Origin: Venturia oleaginea
Taxonomy: Eukaryota > Ascomycota > Dothideomycetes > Venturiales > Venturiaceae
DNA length: 64,000 bases
Direction: 5' to 3'
Assembly: GCA_013176395.1 (NCBI GenBank)
Contig: JABMLP010000006.1
Coordinates: 124,001-188,000, forward strand
How positions within the stretch are numbered: the first letter of the stretch is position 1; every line of letters begins with the position of its first letter. The position numbers and the translations under genes are program-made. Positions 49,468-60,053 of this stretch are shown in pieces. The notes below the pieces were generated by a model, which was not told the DNA's origin, made no database searches, and worked only from the letters and a program-made list of their open reading frames with translations.

Positions 49468-50304
49468 TCATGTTCCATGGCTTGTCTGCTTCACAGTCGC
49501 GCCCTTTGACATCTTGCCCGAGCTTGATGAGCTGAGACTCGAGCCACTCGAGCTCTTTCTCCTGCCATGCCCAGACTGGCCAGTTGTATTCTTCTTCTTG
49601 TCCTCAGTGCCACCTCCCAAGCTCTTCACTCTCCCATCCGATCTTGCGTTCTTGAACGCTTCAAATGACCGCGATGGCTGTAAAGGGAAGTAGCCATCTC
49701 CGCCCTCGCTCATCTTCAATTCAGTGATGCTTGGCGTCCTCGCACGACTCTGTGCAGGACTCATCCGCATGGCCTCGGGACTCCAATTTCCGCTCCATCG
49801 CTGGCTCCCTCCAGTGAGACTGCGTTGATGCCTCCGTCTCTCTACTGTAGGAGCCGGCAGCTCAAGTCGTGAATTCATGTTGATCCACAATGCCTCTTCC
49901 CCAGGGTTCACGGCCGTCTCTCTCCAGCCTCCGATGCCCTCGAAATCTCGTGTTGACCCCGGTGCTCCAGTCCCAAGCAATGAAGAAAAGCTACCAGACT
50001 TGCTTGGCCCATGTTTGCCAAGTATTGCGAAGTCTTGAGAAGAACTAGTGCTGAGGTTGCTACTCCGTCGACTTCGGTGCTTGTGTGGAGGAGAAGGTTG
50101 AGGGGTGGGAGCTTTGGTCTTTTCGAAGACGTAACTGCGTATCAATGCTAGTAGCAAGTCGAAATAGACAATTGATACTCTTATCAGCAGAGTCCCGATA
50201 GCGAGAGTCGTAGTAATGGCTGCGAAGATGCCGAGAGGAATCGAGAAGAGGAGGATTACTGGCGGCACGAGGAGATATAGAGGGTTGAAGACAGAAGGGG
50301 CCAT
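49468..50304 (-). CDS. Putative membrane protein with N-terminal hydrophobic segment and Ser-rich tail
   Basis: This is a 278-residue single-exon protein starting MAPSVFNPLYLLV. Residues 8-60 are strongly hydrophobic and should form two membrane passes or a hairpin (VPPVILLFSIPLGIFAAITT, then LLIRVSIVYFDLLLALIRSY). The rest is Ser/Arg/Gly-rich and likely cytoplasmic and disordered, with a short ordered-looking core around GGWRETAVNPGEEALWINM. I believe similar short membrane proteins occur across ascomycetes, but I cannot give a name. The in-frame extension before the chosen ATG lacks another ATG. An intron near the C-terminus is not excluded. Confidence 0.65.
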   Translation of the reverse strand: MAPSVFNPLYLLVPPVILLFSIPLGIFAAITTTLAIGTLLIRVSIVYFDLLLALIRSYVFEKTKAPTPQPSPPHKHRSRRSSNLSTSSSQDFAILGKHGPSKSGSFSSLLGTGAPGSTRDFEGIGGWRETAVNPGEEALWINMNSRLELPAPTVERRRHQRSLTGGSQRWSGNWSPEAMRMSPAQSRARTPSITELKMSEGGDGYFPLQPSRSFEAFKNARSDGRVKSLGGGTEDKKKNTTGQSGHGRRKSSSGSSLSSSSSGKMSKGATVKQTSHGT

Positions 50305-52820
50305 GATGAGGTTATACAAGAGACAAGCATGGTGAGAGCAAGAAGGAGGTCTTATATGAGATGCCCTCGCTCGCCTCGTTATTCATGGTCACACAAGAAG
50401 GTGGAGAAGCCTGGGTAAGAATCGGGCAAAATCACATGAAAGGGGACAACTCTAAAGTCACCCCGAGTCCTACTAACTTCCTCACCTCACATCTACAAAT
50501 ACATCAAGAAACATGACATATCGGTGTCTTTGATCCAAAACATCCTCATCTTCAACATCCATGTATATAACTTACGAGAACTTTACAGCCAAATAACAAA
50601 CCCGGCCTCCAAAGTCGAAATTCCAGCCTGTCCGGCTACGAACCTGTTCGTCCCATCAATGATGAGACTGAACAGAGCCGATGGAATCAAGCGCACCCGT
50701 CGTAGTGGTCGCTCGACGCTTCGTCGCACTACGAACGGTCATGGCCACTCCACGTCGCCGTACCACTGTACGTATACACACAAGCGATAAGGGAACCATT
50801 AAATCAAATCAACCAAAGCAATAAAACCATACATACAGCGAGCCCGTACCGATACGGAGGAGTCTACGTACTAGATACGGAGCGCCAGCGTATAAAGGCC
50901 ACGTCATATAAAGAGTCCAATATATAGATACCTTACCTACCAGACCGCACAAACAGTGCAAAATTCACAATACCATTACTACCTTACCTACCACCGTACC
51001 GAGCGTGCCCCGGACATACGTCGAAAGCAACAGCCTAAGGAGACCTTACCTCACCTACTAGGTTATAGGAAAGGTTTGGCGGTTTAGGGTGCAGACCTAG
51101 ACTATAAAGTAAGAGCTAGGTGTTACGGGGAACTCGTTTCTCAACACAGTTGATTATGTCAAGACCTTCTTGATACCTGTGTCCTCTTGTTCTGGTCCGC
51201 GGGTTTGGGGTAAGGGCAATATCAATCTGGAAGTACTTACCTTAAGTACCTTCCCTTGCTCAGGTTCTTTGGAGGCTCACTAGATCCTAGCCGTCCGATA
51301 TATCTCCCAATTTAATTGTCGTCTAACCGATTTGATCCTCAGATCAATCCTGAACGCTTGTCGGTTAGTATGAAGGTTGGAGGTGGGCTTGCTTCGTGTG
51401 CATATAACTTGTGCTTGATTGTATCTAAGTAAAAGGTCCCCGTCGCACCAGTCTTATCCTGTGCGCCCGAAGTATTCCCCTCTATTACCAGTCCTAACAA
51501 CAACTTCCTGTTATCCAACCATTCTTTGCGAGTCCTGCCCTTCCTGCTCTTCAGCCTTGAGGTGATCTGTAACACTAGGATAAGGACAAGGGCAGGGCAA
51601 CATCCAATAGTAAGCCGCCGGTATAGAGAGAGGACAGGACATACAAGGCGCGGGGATAAAAGGCAGGAATAATAGTGACTGGATAAATGGTGAATTGTCA
51701 CGGCTAGTAGTAATTAATGAAAGGCGTGAGTAGCAATCAGGTATGGACTAAATGTGATAGTGAACTACAGGTAGCTATGTAAATGGGGGCTGGGGGCAAG
51801 GCCTACTTATAGGTCTTGCTGTGGCCCGTGTACTGTGGCGCCTTGTTAGGTGCTTGGACACTGTGGTTGCTCCAGTAGCCTAGCAAGCCGTCACATGAAT
51901 CGGTGATAGACGTGAAGGGGCAGGGCTATATATATGGTAATATGTATCACAAAGCCGATACAATGGTAACGTTAAGAGGTATCTGACCACGACCGATTAA
52001 GGCGCGGTATATAATAATAATCAGATTTTACGTGGTATGTAATGGCGTATGTGCCGTGTGCCCACAATCTATCTACAATTGCAAAAACCCAACTCTCTGG
52101 GGTAAAAAAGCCTTTCGTCACTTTCCAGACCGCGCCCCGTCCATGGACCGGCGCTGTCGAACTATGCCCCCCCCGTTCACTACCCGAGTCATCTATACTG
52201 TGGTCAGTATAGGACACCTTCCGGTCCTGATGCTCCCAATCCTCTGTTCCGGGTCCGGTGTTGTCCAGATTCCGACTTGGCCATTGTTGTTGTAAATCCA
52301 GGGTCCAGGATTTGTACAACATCAGGATCCAATATGCCAAACATCGTGAGGACCCAAACATTGCGAGTCCAGGTGAGGGCGTGGTAACGGACACGGCGCG
52401 CCCTGGTAACGCGCCGTTAATAAATAAACAACTTCCACCCCACTCTCTCCTCCCTCCTTCACCTCACAACAATAGGCGCGGTATATAGCTATAGGACGCC
52501 GAGAGTGTAAGCTCCAGATAATATAGTGTTACGCAGAGGCTATGACTCAAGGAATATAGCTGGATTTGGCTAATCCGTACAGTGGGGTTCAAATAGTTCG
52601 GGACGACAATATCGTATCAAACAAGTGAAGCGAGGTTTGTAAGATATAAGAGTTGTGAATTGTGCTAAGATAACTGAAGCAATAGCGATGTAACTAAAGA
52701 GTACTATGAAAGTAAACTAGAGAGTAGAACTACGAGACCTCTGAGGGAGCAGAGTCTCGTCCTAGATATACAAATCCCATCTCCTAAGAAATCCAGTGTT
52801 CATGCCAAGAGTGTTCAGCA

Positions 52821-52887
52821 ATGAACGTTCACCCCATGAACGATCATCCCTTGAGCGTTCACCCATGAACGGCTTATCCATGAACAC
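52821..52887. repeat. Degenerate ATGAACG(TTCACCC) tandem array
   Basis: About five imperfect units of roughly 15 bp, each starting ATGAACG or a one-base variant of it, run in succession. Confidence 0.6.
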
Positions 52888-53011
52888 GCACGTGATCCTC
52901 AAAGATCCGTGTAACAATTAACCAATCATAAATAAAGTGGTTCGCATCTGAGTGCACAGTAGTACATTGTAGGTGTTGTACATGTGCGAGTGAAGACTTA
53001 AGTCGAATCTT

Positions 53012-53048
53012 TGCGCTCTACAGCCGGAAATTCCGGCTGTAGAGCGCA
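53012..53048. repeat. 37-bp perfect palindrome
   Basis: TGCGCTCTACAGCCGGAA is followed by one base and its exact reverse complement. It could form a hairpin or mark abutting inverted termini of mobile DNA. Confidence 0.85.
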
Positions 53049-53328
53049 CCGACAAACTTTGTACAAGGGCACGCCTCAGTCCGCACACAAAACATACGTG
53101 ACCAGCGCCGGACGGCGTGGAGAAGATGGTTGCGATGTTGAAAGTGAAGATTCTGAAGTGAAGTATTGGCTGGCTAAGAAGCAACCTTGGCTTTTTCCAA
53201 GCCATAGCTTAGCTAGCCACACCGAGGCCGTCGCCCTACGAATCTCGCTGAATAATGCAATAACACTAAAAGTCTACGGAATCAGCGCGTAGTTGCAAAA
53301 GCTCCGCGTTCAATTCGGTCCGTTCAAA

Positions 53329-53600
53329 TCAAAAAACACGCAAGGACCGACGGACTATTTTAATCCTGCCTGCAGTGTCCGGATGATCCCTGCGGCACTG
53401 GTAGGTGCCGCCCGACCAGGAGGACGGAATGGCCAGTATGTCGAACGCAAAACGGGAGAGATATGGGTCTACCAATTGGTGAGAATTCCAATATTCCAGT
53501 GCGTTTGTGGGCTCGCGGTTGTTCTCAATGTAGCGCATGAAGCGGTCAACTTGATGGTCTCGGTAGTAGTCCTCCTCTTCACTGAAGTCACCCATAAAGT
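53329..53600 (-). pseudogene. hAT-type transposase relic
   Basis: An open frame includes DRFMRYIENNREPTNALEYW followed by SHQLVDPYLSRFAFDILAIP. The order of a variable stretch, EYW, a spacer, then L-x-R-x-A-x-DILAIP is the start of the C-terminal dimerisation region of hAT transposases. Beyond AIP the usual SAE/RVFSSA-like motif is not recognisable, and no N-terminal zinc finger or catalytic region is found nearby. A related frame continues to about 53730. I therefore call it a fragment. Terminal repeats and an 8-bp target duplication were not found. Confidence 0.45.
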
Positions 53601-53994
53601 CCTGTGGTGAGCCCCATTGCGTGTCATCTGAGTTGCTTGGAATGTACGAGGGACAAAGAGGAGTTCGTAGTGGGGGTTGCTAGATTCTGTCGCCATCGCT
53701 GCCAGCTTCGCTTTCCAGGTCTCCACTTTGTTCTGTAGGCGATAGATGGTACGGTGATACTGGAAGAATCACTTGCCCTGGTCTCTATTGTTGTGGCATT
53801 CGCTAAAGAGAGTGCCTGTGGAGTTGGACTGAATAAGCAGTTTTCGATGTAGTACCTGTTGCATTTCCGGAATTGCGACGGCGGCTGAGGCGACGATCAG
53901 ATAAGATCATGATCGTAGCCCTCCTATCAGTCCAATCACGCATTTTTCAGAAGCTGTGGATTCTAGTGTACCAAGTAGATCTACCTAAACAACT
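53601..53994. other. Intergenic, possible further hAT debris
   Basis: Minus-strand frames here may continue the transposase relic, but they carry stops and frameshifts. No other feature is seen. Confidence 0.35.
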
Positions 53995-55375
53995 GCATCA
54001 TCGAAGAAGCCTTGGAAAATATCTTGCTCGGCGAAGAATATGCCGGGTTCAACGATGCTGCATCCTTCGATCTCTGCCGCTTCAGGTAGATATGGTTTTC
54101 TTCTTGCGAATTGCTGCTGGTCGAAAAGTTATTGCTCTCGCTTTTCTCGCTGTCTTCCCTCTTCCTCGCTCTTTCTCTTCACGACGTCAAGATCCCTCCT
54201 GGACAAGGTATCGTGTATCTGTTTGTCACAACCCTCGAGTTTCTTCCAGTTCAGCTCGACATAGTTACAGGCTCAGCTCGAGACCGATGTATAAGCGCGC
54301 ATATTGTTGTAACCGCTGTGGTTGACCATGCCGATGAGTTGCTGCGCGAGCCCATGTCTTTGAGAGACGAGTTCCAATTTCTTTCCCGCCTCCACTTTCT
54401 TCCCCCGTCGGCTACTACTCTTTCTACAAGAATGTTGCGATCCTCTGGAGTGATGTCCATATTTCTCATTCTGATCCACAAGTTTTCATTCCCGATATCG
54501 CTGCAAGCCCGGGGATTGAAGCCTCGATTCGTGGCCGTTTGTTTTATCTTGTCGAGCGCATAGCTGCCCAGTATTCCAGGTTTCCCATAACTCTTCCGTT
54601 CTTCGCACCAGATTGCGGAAACCTCGTCATCAAGGCCACAGAATATGAGAGCCTCCCTTAAGTCGTAGCGGTGCGGAATATGGAGATATACATTTTGATG
54701 GCGGAAGCCAAAAGAGGCTACCGGTATGGTGTGAGATCCATGTCCCCTGTTTTCGTCTATAATCTCCCGTCCTAGCGCAATCGAGAGTGCGGAGTTTCCA
54801 AGGACTTGTCCGGGCTCTTGGGGAGATGGAGTTCGCGCATGGTTGAGATGGCCTTCAAAGGGACTAGCAGTCGCGGCACCATGCTACAAGTGATACGTCG
54901 GCGATCGACTGTGGCCTCCGACCGACAAAGGGGAATTTGTAGTGGTAGGATGCGATGTCTGCTTTGGCCGCTTTGGACGCTTTTGCGCACGATCTACTGT
55001 CTATCGTGATGGTTTACGTGGGAGATGCAAGACACGCACTCTTTGTGGACCGGTCTCGTCTACGCCTGGTTGTTGTCGTTGTCGTTCGTACAAGACGTCT
55101 AGCGGACATAGAACTCGAGGAATAGCTCGGCGTGTTGGTGGAGCGAACAAAGTTGAGGGATTGGTTCGCGACGTTGGGAATGCTGCACTGTTGGAAATCT
55201 TCGTCGTTGGTGTGGCTGTAGCTTCTTTCCTTGGCCGACCGCGCTTTCTTTTGAATGGGGTTGTTACAGCATCAAGGTCGACCTGTGAGTCGGATAGAAC
55301 GGGCGCGGATGATGTGGAAGTATCTGTTTTCCTTGGCCGACCACGCTTTCTTTTGATGTGAGGTTTTTGTGGCAT
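53995..55375 (-). CDS. AT-hook DNA-binding protein, exon structure uncertain
   Basis: A minus-strand gene starts at 55375 with MPQKPHI and carries two AT-hooks, each KRKRGRPRK, 34 residues apart. AT-hooks bind the minor groove of AT-rich DNA, so a nuclear role is likely. The first exon runs to near 55020. Further long open segments with coding character follow on the same strand: about 54885-54251 (including FGFRHQNVYLHIPHRYDLRE and ALIFCGLDDEVSAIWCEERK) and about 54113-53995, ending in a stop. Joining them needs two or three introns that I could not place with confidence. The neighbourhood holds transposon debris, so decay of the gene is also possible. No family is recognised beyond the hooks. 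Confidence 0.45.
55228..55355. repeat. Duplicated AT-hook coding unit
   Basis: The approximately 28-bp stretch encoding KRKRGRPRK occurs at about 55228-55255 and 55328-55355 with one visible base difference in its core. Confidence 0.7.
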
Positions 55376-56431
55376 CGATGTTGATCTGCGAGCTTGGTGG
55401 TGAAGCGAGTTCGGATGAGGCGCGCGCGCGCAAGGAGTTGCAGCGGTGGCCTCCCATTATTGAAAGAGCAATATAACGTTGTACGAAAAGATGAGTCCGC
55501 AGTGATGTCCGTAAAGAAGATGGGAGGGAGGTTTCTAAGTTGAGGTGCTTCGTGTTAATAGTAAGGACGCAGGTAGTAAACCCACGAAAAATTGTGTATG
55601 GTATTCAACGTCTAATCAGGAAGCTAGAAAATTGATGGTCTTAAAGAGCACGGTACATAATTGTGGGCTTATAATTGTGGGCTTATAGCAATGAGAGAAA
55701 GCACCCCATAATTCGGCATTAAATTTTGTATTCACTTTGGTTGGCCCTGTCACAGAGGGTCTTTAGACTTGGACCAATCCACTCAAATCCTCAAGTCCAA
55801 GATACGCTTGGCTACTGAACCTGACACATGGGCATCTCGCATACGCCTGCCAAATGTCAGTTTTCTGGTCATTGTAGCAAATTTGTCGACGGAGATGGTG
55901 GTGTTGTTGTTGTTGATGAGAAGGGAATTGCAATGACACCAAGAGCTTTGACTGATTTGCAATCAAAGGTGGGGGTGGAGGATACTGCTCCACTTGCTTG
56001 CCGGGTCATCTCCGCCGTGTTTAGCCTGATGTATCTGTTACTATTTTTATTTTCCTCCTTCTGTCCCATCTTCTCGCCTTTCTCTGTACAGATACATACG
56101 TCTTAATAATCAAGGTAGGTTGGGAATGAGAAGACGAGGGATACCACAGTACTGTGTAGTTCTCGATCCTCGAGCCTGCTAGAGGGGATCATGGACATGT
56201 GGACGTACTAGCTACAGGCCTTGTTGTACATGGTATATATATGAAAGATCCTCTCTCTCCTCGTCCATCCTATGTACTATTATTAATCGGGCGGAGGCGT
56301 ATCACGAGAGTCGCTGTCCTGGATATTATAGTATATAAGCTCGATATATCCCCGACGCAGACCTCTTTGCCTAGCAACATTTCCTCATCTTAACATCTGA
56401 AGCTCTCTGCCTCTAATTATCAGATCCAAAC
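55376..56431. other. Intergenic
   Basis: No supported gene. It holds the AT-hook gene promoter side and the leader of the following secreted-protein gene. A short duplicated phrase (AATTGTGGGCTTAT) occurs twice near 55660-55685. Confidence 0.45.
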
Positions 56432-56834
56432 ATGGTCTCACTACTTTACCTCTCCACTGTCGTTCTTGTTGCCATGCAGCAAGCTTCTGCACGTGACGTT
56501 CTCGCCTGCACTGTTTGTACCTCTAAGGGTCCTGTTAACGGCGTCGTACGTTGTACCCATATTCATCCTTGGCTAGCATCGGGTCCGATGATCTTGATCT
56601 TCACAGGGCCTGATTATATCACTTTGTCACAGGAACCTCCAAGTTAACAAGATACAACAGGTGTACATCTGTGATGCAAGATTTAACAAAAGGACGACTT
56701 GTAACACCTATTGCTCGCAAGACCAGGCTAAAAGCCGCCAGGAATCCTGCTGCGTATGTTCTACCTCTTTCCCGCCCCTTGATAGAGCTCAGGTGCTAAT
56801 GTAGTCGCAGACGGCCCAATGCGACACTCCATAA
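56432..56834 (+). CDS. Small secreted cysteine-rich protein, unrelated to the tandem pair
   Basis: This is a predicted 76-residue secreted protein in three exons: 56432-56545, 56661-56753 and 56811-56834. The signal peptide is MVSLLYLSTVVLVAMQQASA. The mature chain has eight cysteines: C-x2-C-x12-C-x9-C-x3-C-x11-CC-x3-C. Exon 2 (31 codons) and exon 3 (AQCDTP and stop) join in phase 0 across GTATGT...CGCAG. Intron 1 runs from GTACGT to ACAACAG, and an internal CACAG inside it offers an alternative acceptor. As in the tandem pair, the final cysteine sits in a tiny last exon, but the spacing differs and I do not call them homologous. Function is unknown. Confidence 0.7.
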
Positions 56835-57482
56835 TTAGGACGAAGTACTCACACCAATTGACAAGAAACTTTGGCAGCAGACGGTTGGAAAATGGATTCA
56901 ATAAACGTGGATGGTACTTGTGAGAATTAGTGAAGGCTAAATGCAATGAAAAGCTCCTCGTCTCCTTTTCACACTGCCTCTTTGCCTTATTGCCTTACCA
57001 GTGCAAGCGGGTCGATGGGCGCTTTGGCGATGGATCAGATCCGAGATCTTCTATTCCTAGGCTTGAGGGAGCATAGAACGGACAAGCGCGCACGCGGTCC
57101 AGCCATTTGCTGTTGACAGTTGACAAAGTCAAAATACCGTAGGCCCGCAGCAGATCAGACCGATTTCCGATTCCCGATTCCCGATGGCAGATCACAGATG
57201 CCGACTATGCTATTTTGGGAATTTCCGGAGCCAATCATCACGCAACTCCATTTCAGGCTTCTGCTAGCGCAAGGCTCGATCCTATCCTTGTCAGGGGAGG
57301 GACATGGGATTTACCTCTTCTCGAGCCCTTATCGGACCTCTCAATTCGCCCTTTATTTCCTATTCTCCTTGTCTTCCACGTCTACTTCCACTTCCACTTC
57401 TAACTCCATTTCCTCATCCTCGTCAACGTCACTCTTTCGCGTCCTAACTTCCACTCATTCTTTCTCTTCCATATATGAGATT
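56835..57482. other. Intergenic
   Basis: This is the leader and promoter of the glycosyltransferase gene. The frame continues open upstream of its start, through a pyrimidine-rich CTTCCA microsatellite near 57370-57405, but has no convincing protein content. Confidence 0.5.
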
Positions 57483-58643
57483 ATGTCTTACTCCGCCATT
57501 CCTACATCGGAAAAATCTGACATAGTGGACAACAGTTCTCCATCTTCATTTTCAATACGCTCTCTTTTCGCAAGCCGACGCGCAAAATTGATCGGCCTTT
57601 TCTCCTTTGGCGTCCTCGCCATCCCCGGAATCTTCGCCTTGCATCCAGCAGCAAGAGGAGCCTCCGCAAAACCCATCAATGACTTTCACCAACCCTTCGG
57701 CTCAGACGAAAATATTTCACTCCACCAAGAAGCCGAACCAATTGACCGTCCGAAATGGCTTGTTGCAACAATGTCCCCATACTTCTCCATCCAACGCCGC
57801 ACAGTCATCCGTGAGACCTGGCAGAAGCTCTACCGTAACACCAGCACCACCGAAATGAAGTTCGTCCTATCAAACCCCGATCCTGATTGGGATGATATGA
57901 TTGCTCACGAAAACGCAACCCATGGCGACCTAATCATCCTCCACCACCTCGAAGAAAACGCAAGGACGGCGAATACAATCAAAACCGTCGAGTTCTTCAA
58001 ACACTTGACCCTGAATGAGGAACAGACGAAACGATGGACATTTATCTCAAAAGTAGACGACGACAGTTACCTCGACGCGAAGACATTTTACAATCAATAT
58101 CTAGAACCTCTTATGACGCACAACAGTTCCGTGGTCATGTTGGACGAAGATATCCCGACCGTCCCCGCCATCGTCATCGGCAAAAAACTCCACCTCCCGG
58201 ATACCAATTTCAACTACCCTTCAGGCCAATTCTATACTCTGACCTGGGACATGGCAACTCTCATGTCCACAATGCAGCTGAAACACAACATCACAACCGA
58301 CGAAGACGTTCTCGTCGGACAACTTCTCTCCCTCTCAGAAGTATCATACACCCTCGTCAAGCTACCTTATTGGGAGGCACACGAGATCAAATGGACGGGC
58401 GTGAAGGTGGATGGGAGGGAAACAGTGTGGGCTGATGAGAAGGAGAATTTGAATACTTGGACTCATCCTATAGGGCCAAGTAGTATTAATCCCCACAGGA
58501 TGAAGGACGATAAGGGTTATATGATGGTGGCGGCTTGTTATGGGCCGGATGGGCCCAGAAAGCCGCCGAGTAAGTTGGTCGGGGCTTTGGATGGGGAGAG
58601 TGAGAAGAAGGAGGTGGAGGAGAAGAATGTGTCGAGATTGTGA
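57483..58643 (+). CDS. GT31-family glycosyltransferase, Golgi type II membrane protein
   Basis: This is a probable beta-1,3-hexosyltransferase of glycosyltransferase family 31, 386 residues, no intron. A single hydrophobic segment near residues 36-55 (LIGLFSFGVLAIPGIFAL) acts as signal anchor, which gives a Golgi luminal catalytic domain. Family motifs are RRTVIRETW, the donor-binding KVDDDSYLD (D-x-D type), YPSGQFYTLTWDMA and ITTDEDVLVGQLL. The chosen ATG sits just before the cytoplasmic tail. Upstream in-frame methionines would add an improbable hydrophobic repeat. Target glycan is unknown. Confidence 0.88.
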   Translation: MSYSAIPTSEKSDIVDNSSPSSFSIRSLFASRRAKLIGLFSFGVLAIPGIFALHPAARGASAKPINDFHQPFGSDENISLHQEAEPIDRPKWLVATMSPYFSIQRRTVIRETWQKLYRNTSTTEMKFVLSNPDPDWDDMIAHENATHGDLIILHHLEENARTANTIKTVEFFKHLTLNEEQTKRWTFISKVDDDSYLDAKTFYNQYLEPLMTHNSSVVMLDEDIPTVPAIVIGKKLHLPDTNFNYPSGQFYTLTWDMATLMSTMQLKHNITTDEDVLVGQLLSLSEVSYTLVKLPYWEAHEIKWTGVKVDGRETVWADEKENLNTWTHPIGPSSINPHRMKDDKGYMMVAACYGPDGPRKPPSKLVGALDGESEKKEVEEKNVSRL

Positions 58644-60053
58644 CACTGGGATTAAATCATGTTCGCTAATTTACGTTTTAATGCATCGAGTTTCTATACA
58701 GACATTTGACCGAGACCGAATCGTTAACGCTGATGTTAGTCTAGGTTCTAGGCGTACGGAGTAGTTCGAGTAGAAGCGGCTGGTTTGGGGGGATGAGGTT
58801 ATCGAAGGCTGGCGCAATGTTTGTGGATTGATGTGACCAGTTTTTATCAGCACGATGAGTGTTGCGGGCCTACGCTAGCAAGTACAGGAGAGAAAGAACA
58901 ATGCCCAATATGATAGATTTCAACGACTTTGGGAACGAAAATATTCCGCTTGTGGGATGATGGGGTTGCAATCAAACAATTTGGAGAATTGGGAATGGTT
59001 TGCGCATGAACATGAACAGCTATTGCCTTTGGAGGGCATCATAAAGAACGAGCATGGAAAAGGAAAGCCATAGGCTGGGGCTCCACTCTGGAATATACGC
59101 CATGGGAAGGCAAGTCGTACTACAGTCTTCCCGTGTGGCCAGAAAACCTGTGCTTTCTCACATCCAACTAATATCATCACCAACCATCATTCATTCATCG
59201 CACTTCCATCCATCCGTCCCTCATAGAGATGTGCTAAGTTCCCTTCCTTCGCCGGCTACACGCTGCACCGTACCTGCTTCTAGGCGCCCATGCCGCAAAC
59301 GAGAACAGCGGCCCATCACATTGCGTCTAGCTTTTGGATATATGGCTCCTTCAGATTGCAGTTCCAGTATACACGTCCCAGAAAAGAGTCTCAATTGTAG
59401 TTCTAATCTATTCATTCGCGGCTTGAGCCTATGGCTGCCTTGACGGGAGGGATTTTGATGAGCTGGTAGGCGTTTACTACCCTTGTAGTTATGAGCTAGA
59501 ATTAGCGTGCTCGCAGTCATGTCATTCGTGATCGAAGCATCAGCTCGATTCCTCGATGGCTTCTATTCCTCAAACCTGTCAAGCCACCTCCAACACGTTA
59601 TCTGTTATGCCGCCTGTCGTTGTTTCGCAGCCAACATCACATCGTCAGCATCTTGTGCAGCCGCAGTCGTACAGTTGTTGTTAGGGGTGTTTGTGGCGAC
59701 TAGTCCTACGTAGATGGAAAGCGAGGAAGTCTAAACAAAACAAACTGGGCACGCTGAGTGATAACGATCATGCTTGGAGAGAAGCTCGCCAAAGGGACGA
59801 CGTCCGAAATTTCTCATAGTGGCGGCTCGACCAGGTTTGCCATTTCAAAGTCAAGAAGGAGCTTAGGAAACTTGGAAAGAGTAATCTTCGCACGCAAGCA
59901 TCATCGACCCTCGTTTCACAAAGTTCGATTCTATTGTTCATACTGATCATCTCCTAGCCGTCTCGATTCTTGAATCTGAATTGCACCACGACGTGAATTT
60001 CCTACCATCACCATCGTTCATGGCCCAAAATCTCACTGCTTCATACCGCCCGC
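58644..60053. other. Intergenic between convergent genes
   Basis: No supported gene over 1.4 kb. Frames at 59054-59443 (+) and 59221-59520 (-) overlap each other and show no family features. Confidence 0.5.

Larger units (their letters stand above)
50305..53328. other. Repeat-rich region, possible retroelement debris
   Basis: This 3-kb stretch lacks a supported gene. Short direct repeats are visible: TACCTTACCTACCA at 50929 and 50980, AGGCGCGGTATATA at about 52000 and 52474, a degenerate ATGAACG array at 52821-52887 and a 37-bp palindrome at 53012-53048. The texture resembles decayed LTR or other mobile DNA, but no LTR pair or polymerase frame can be shown. Confidence 0.4.
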
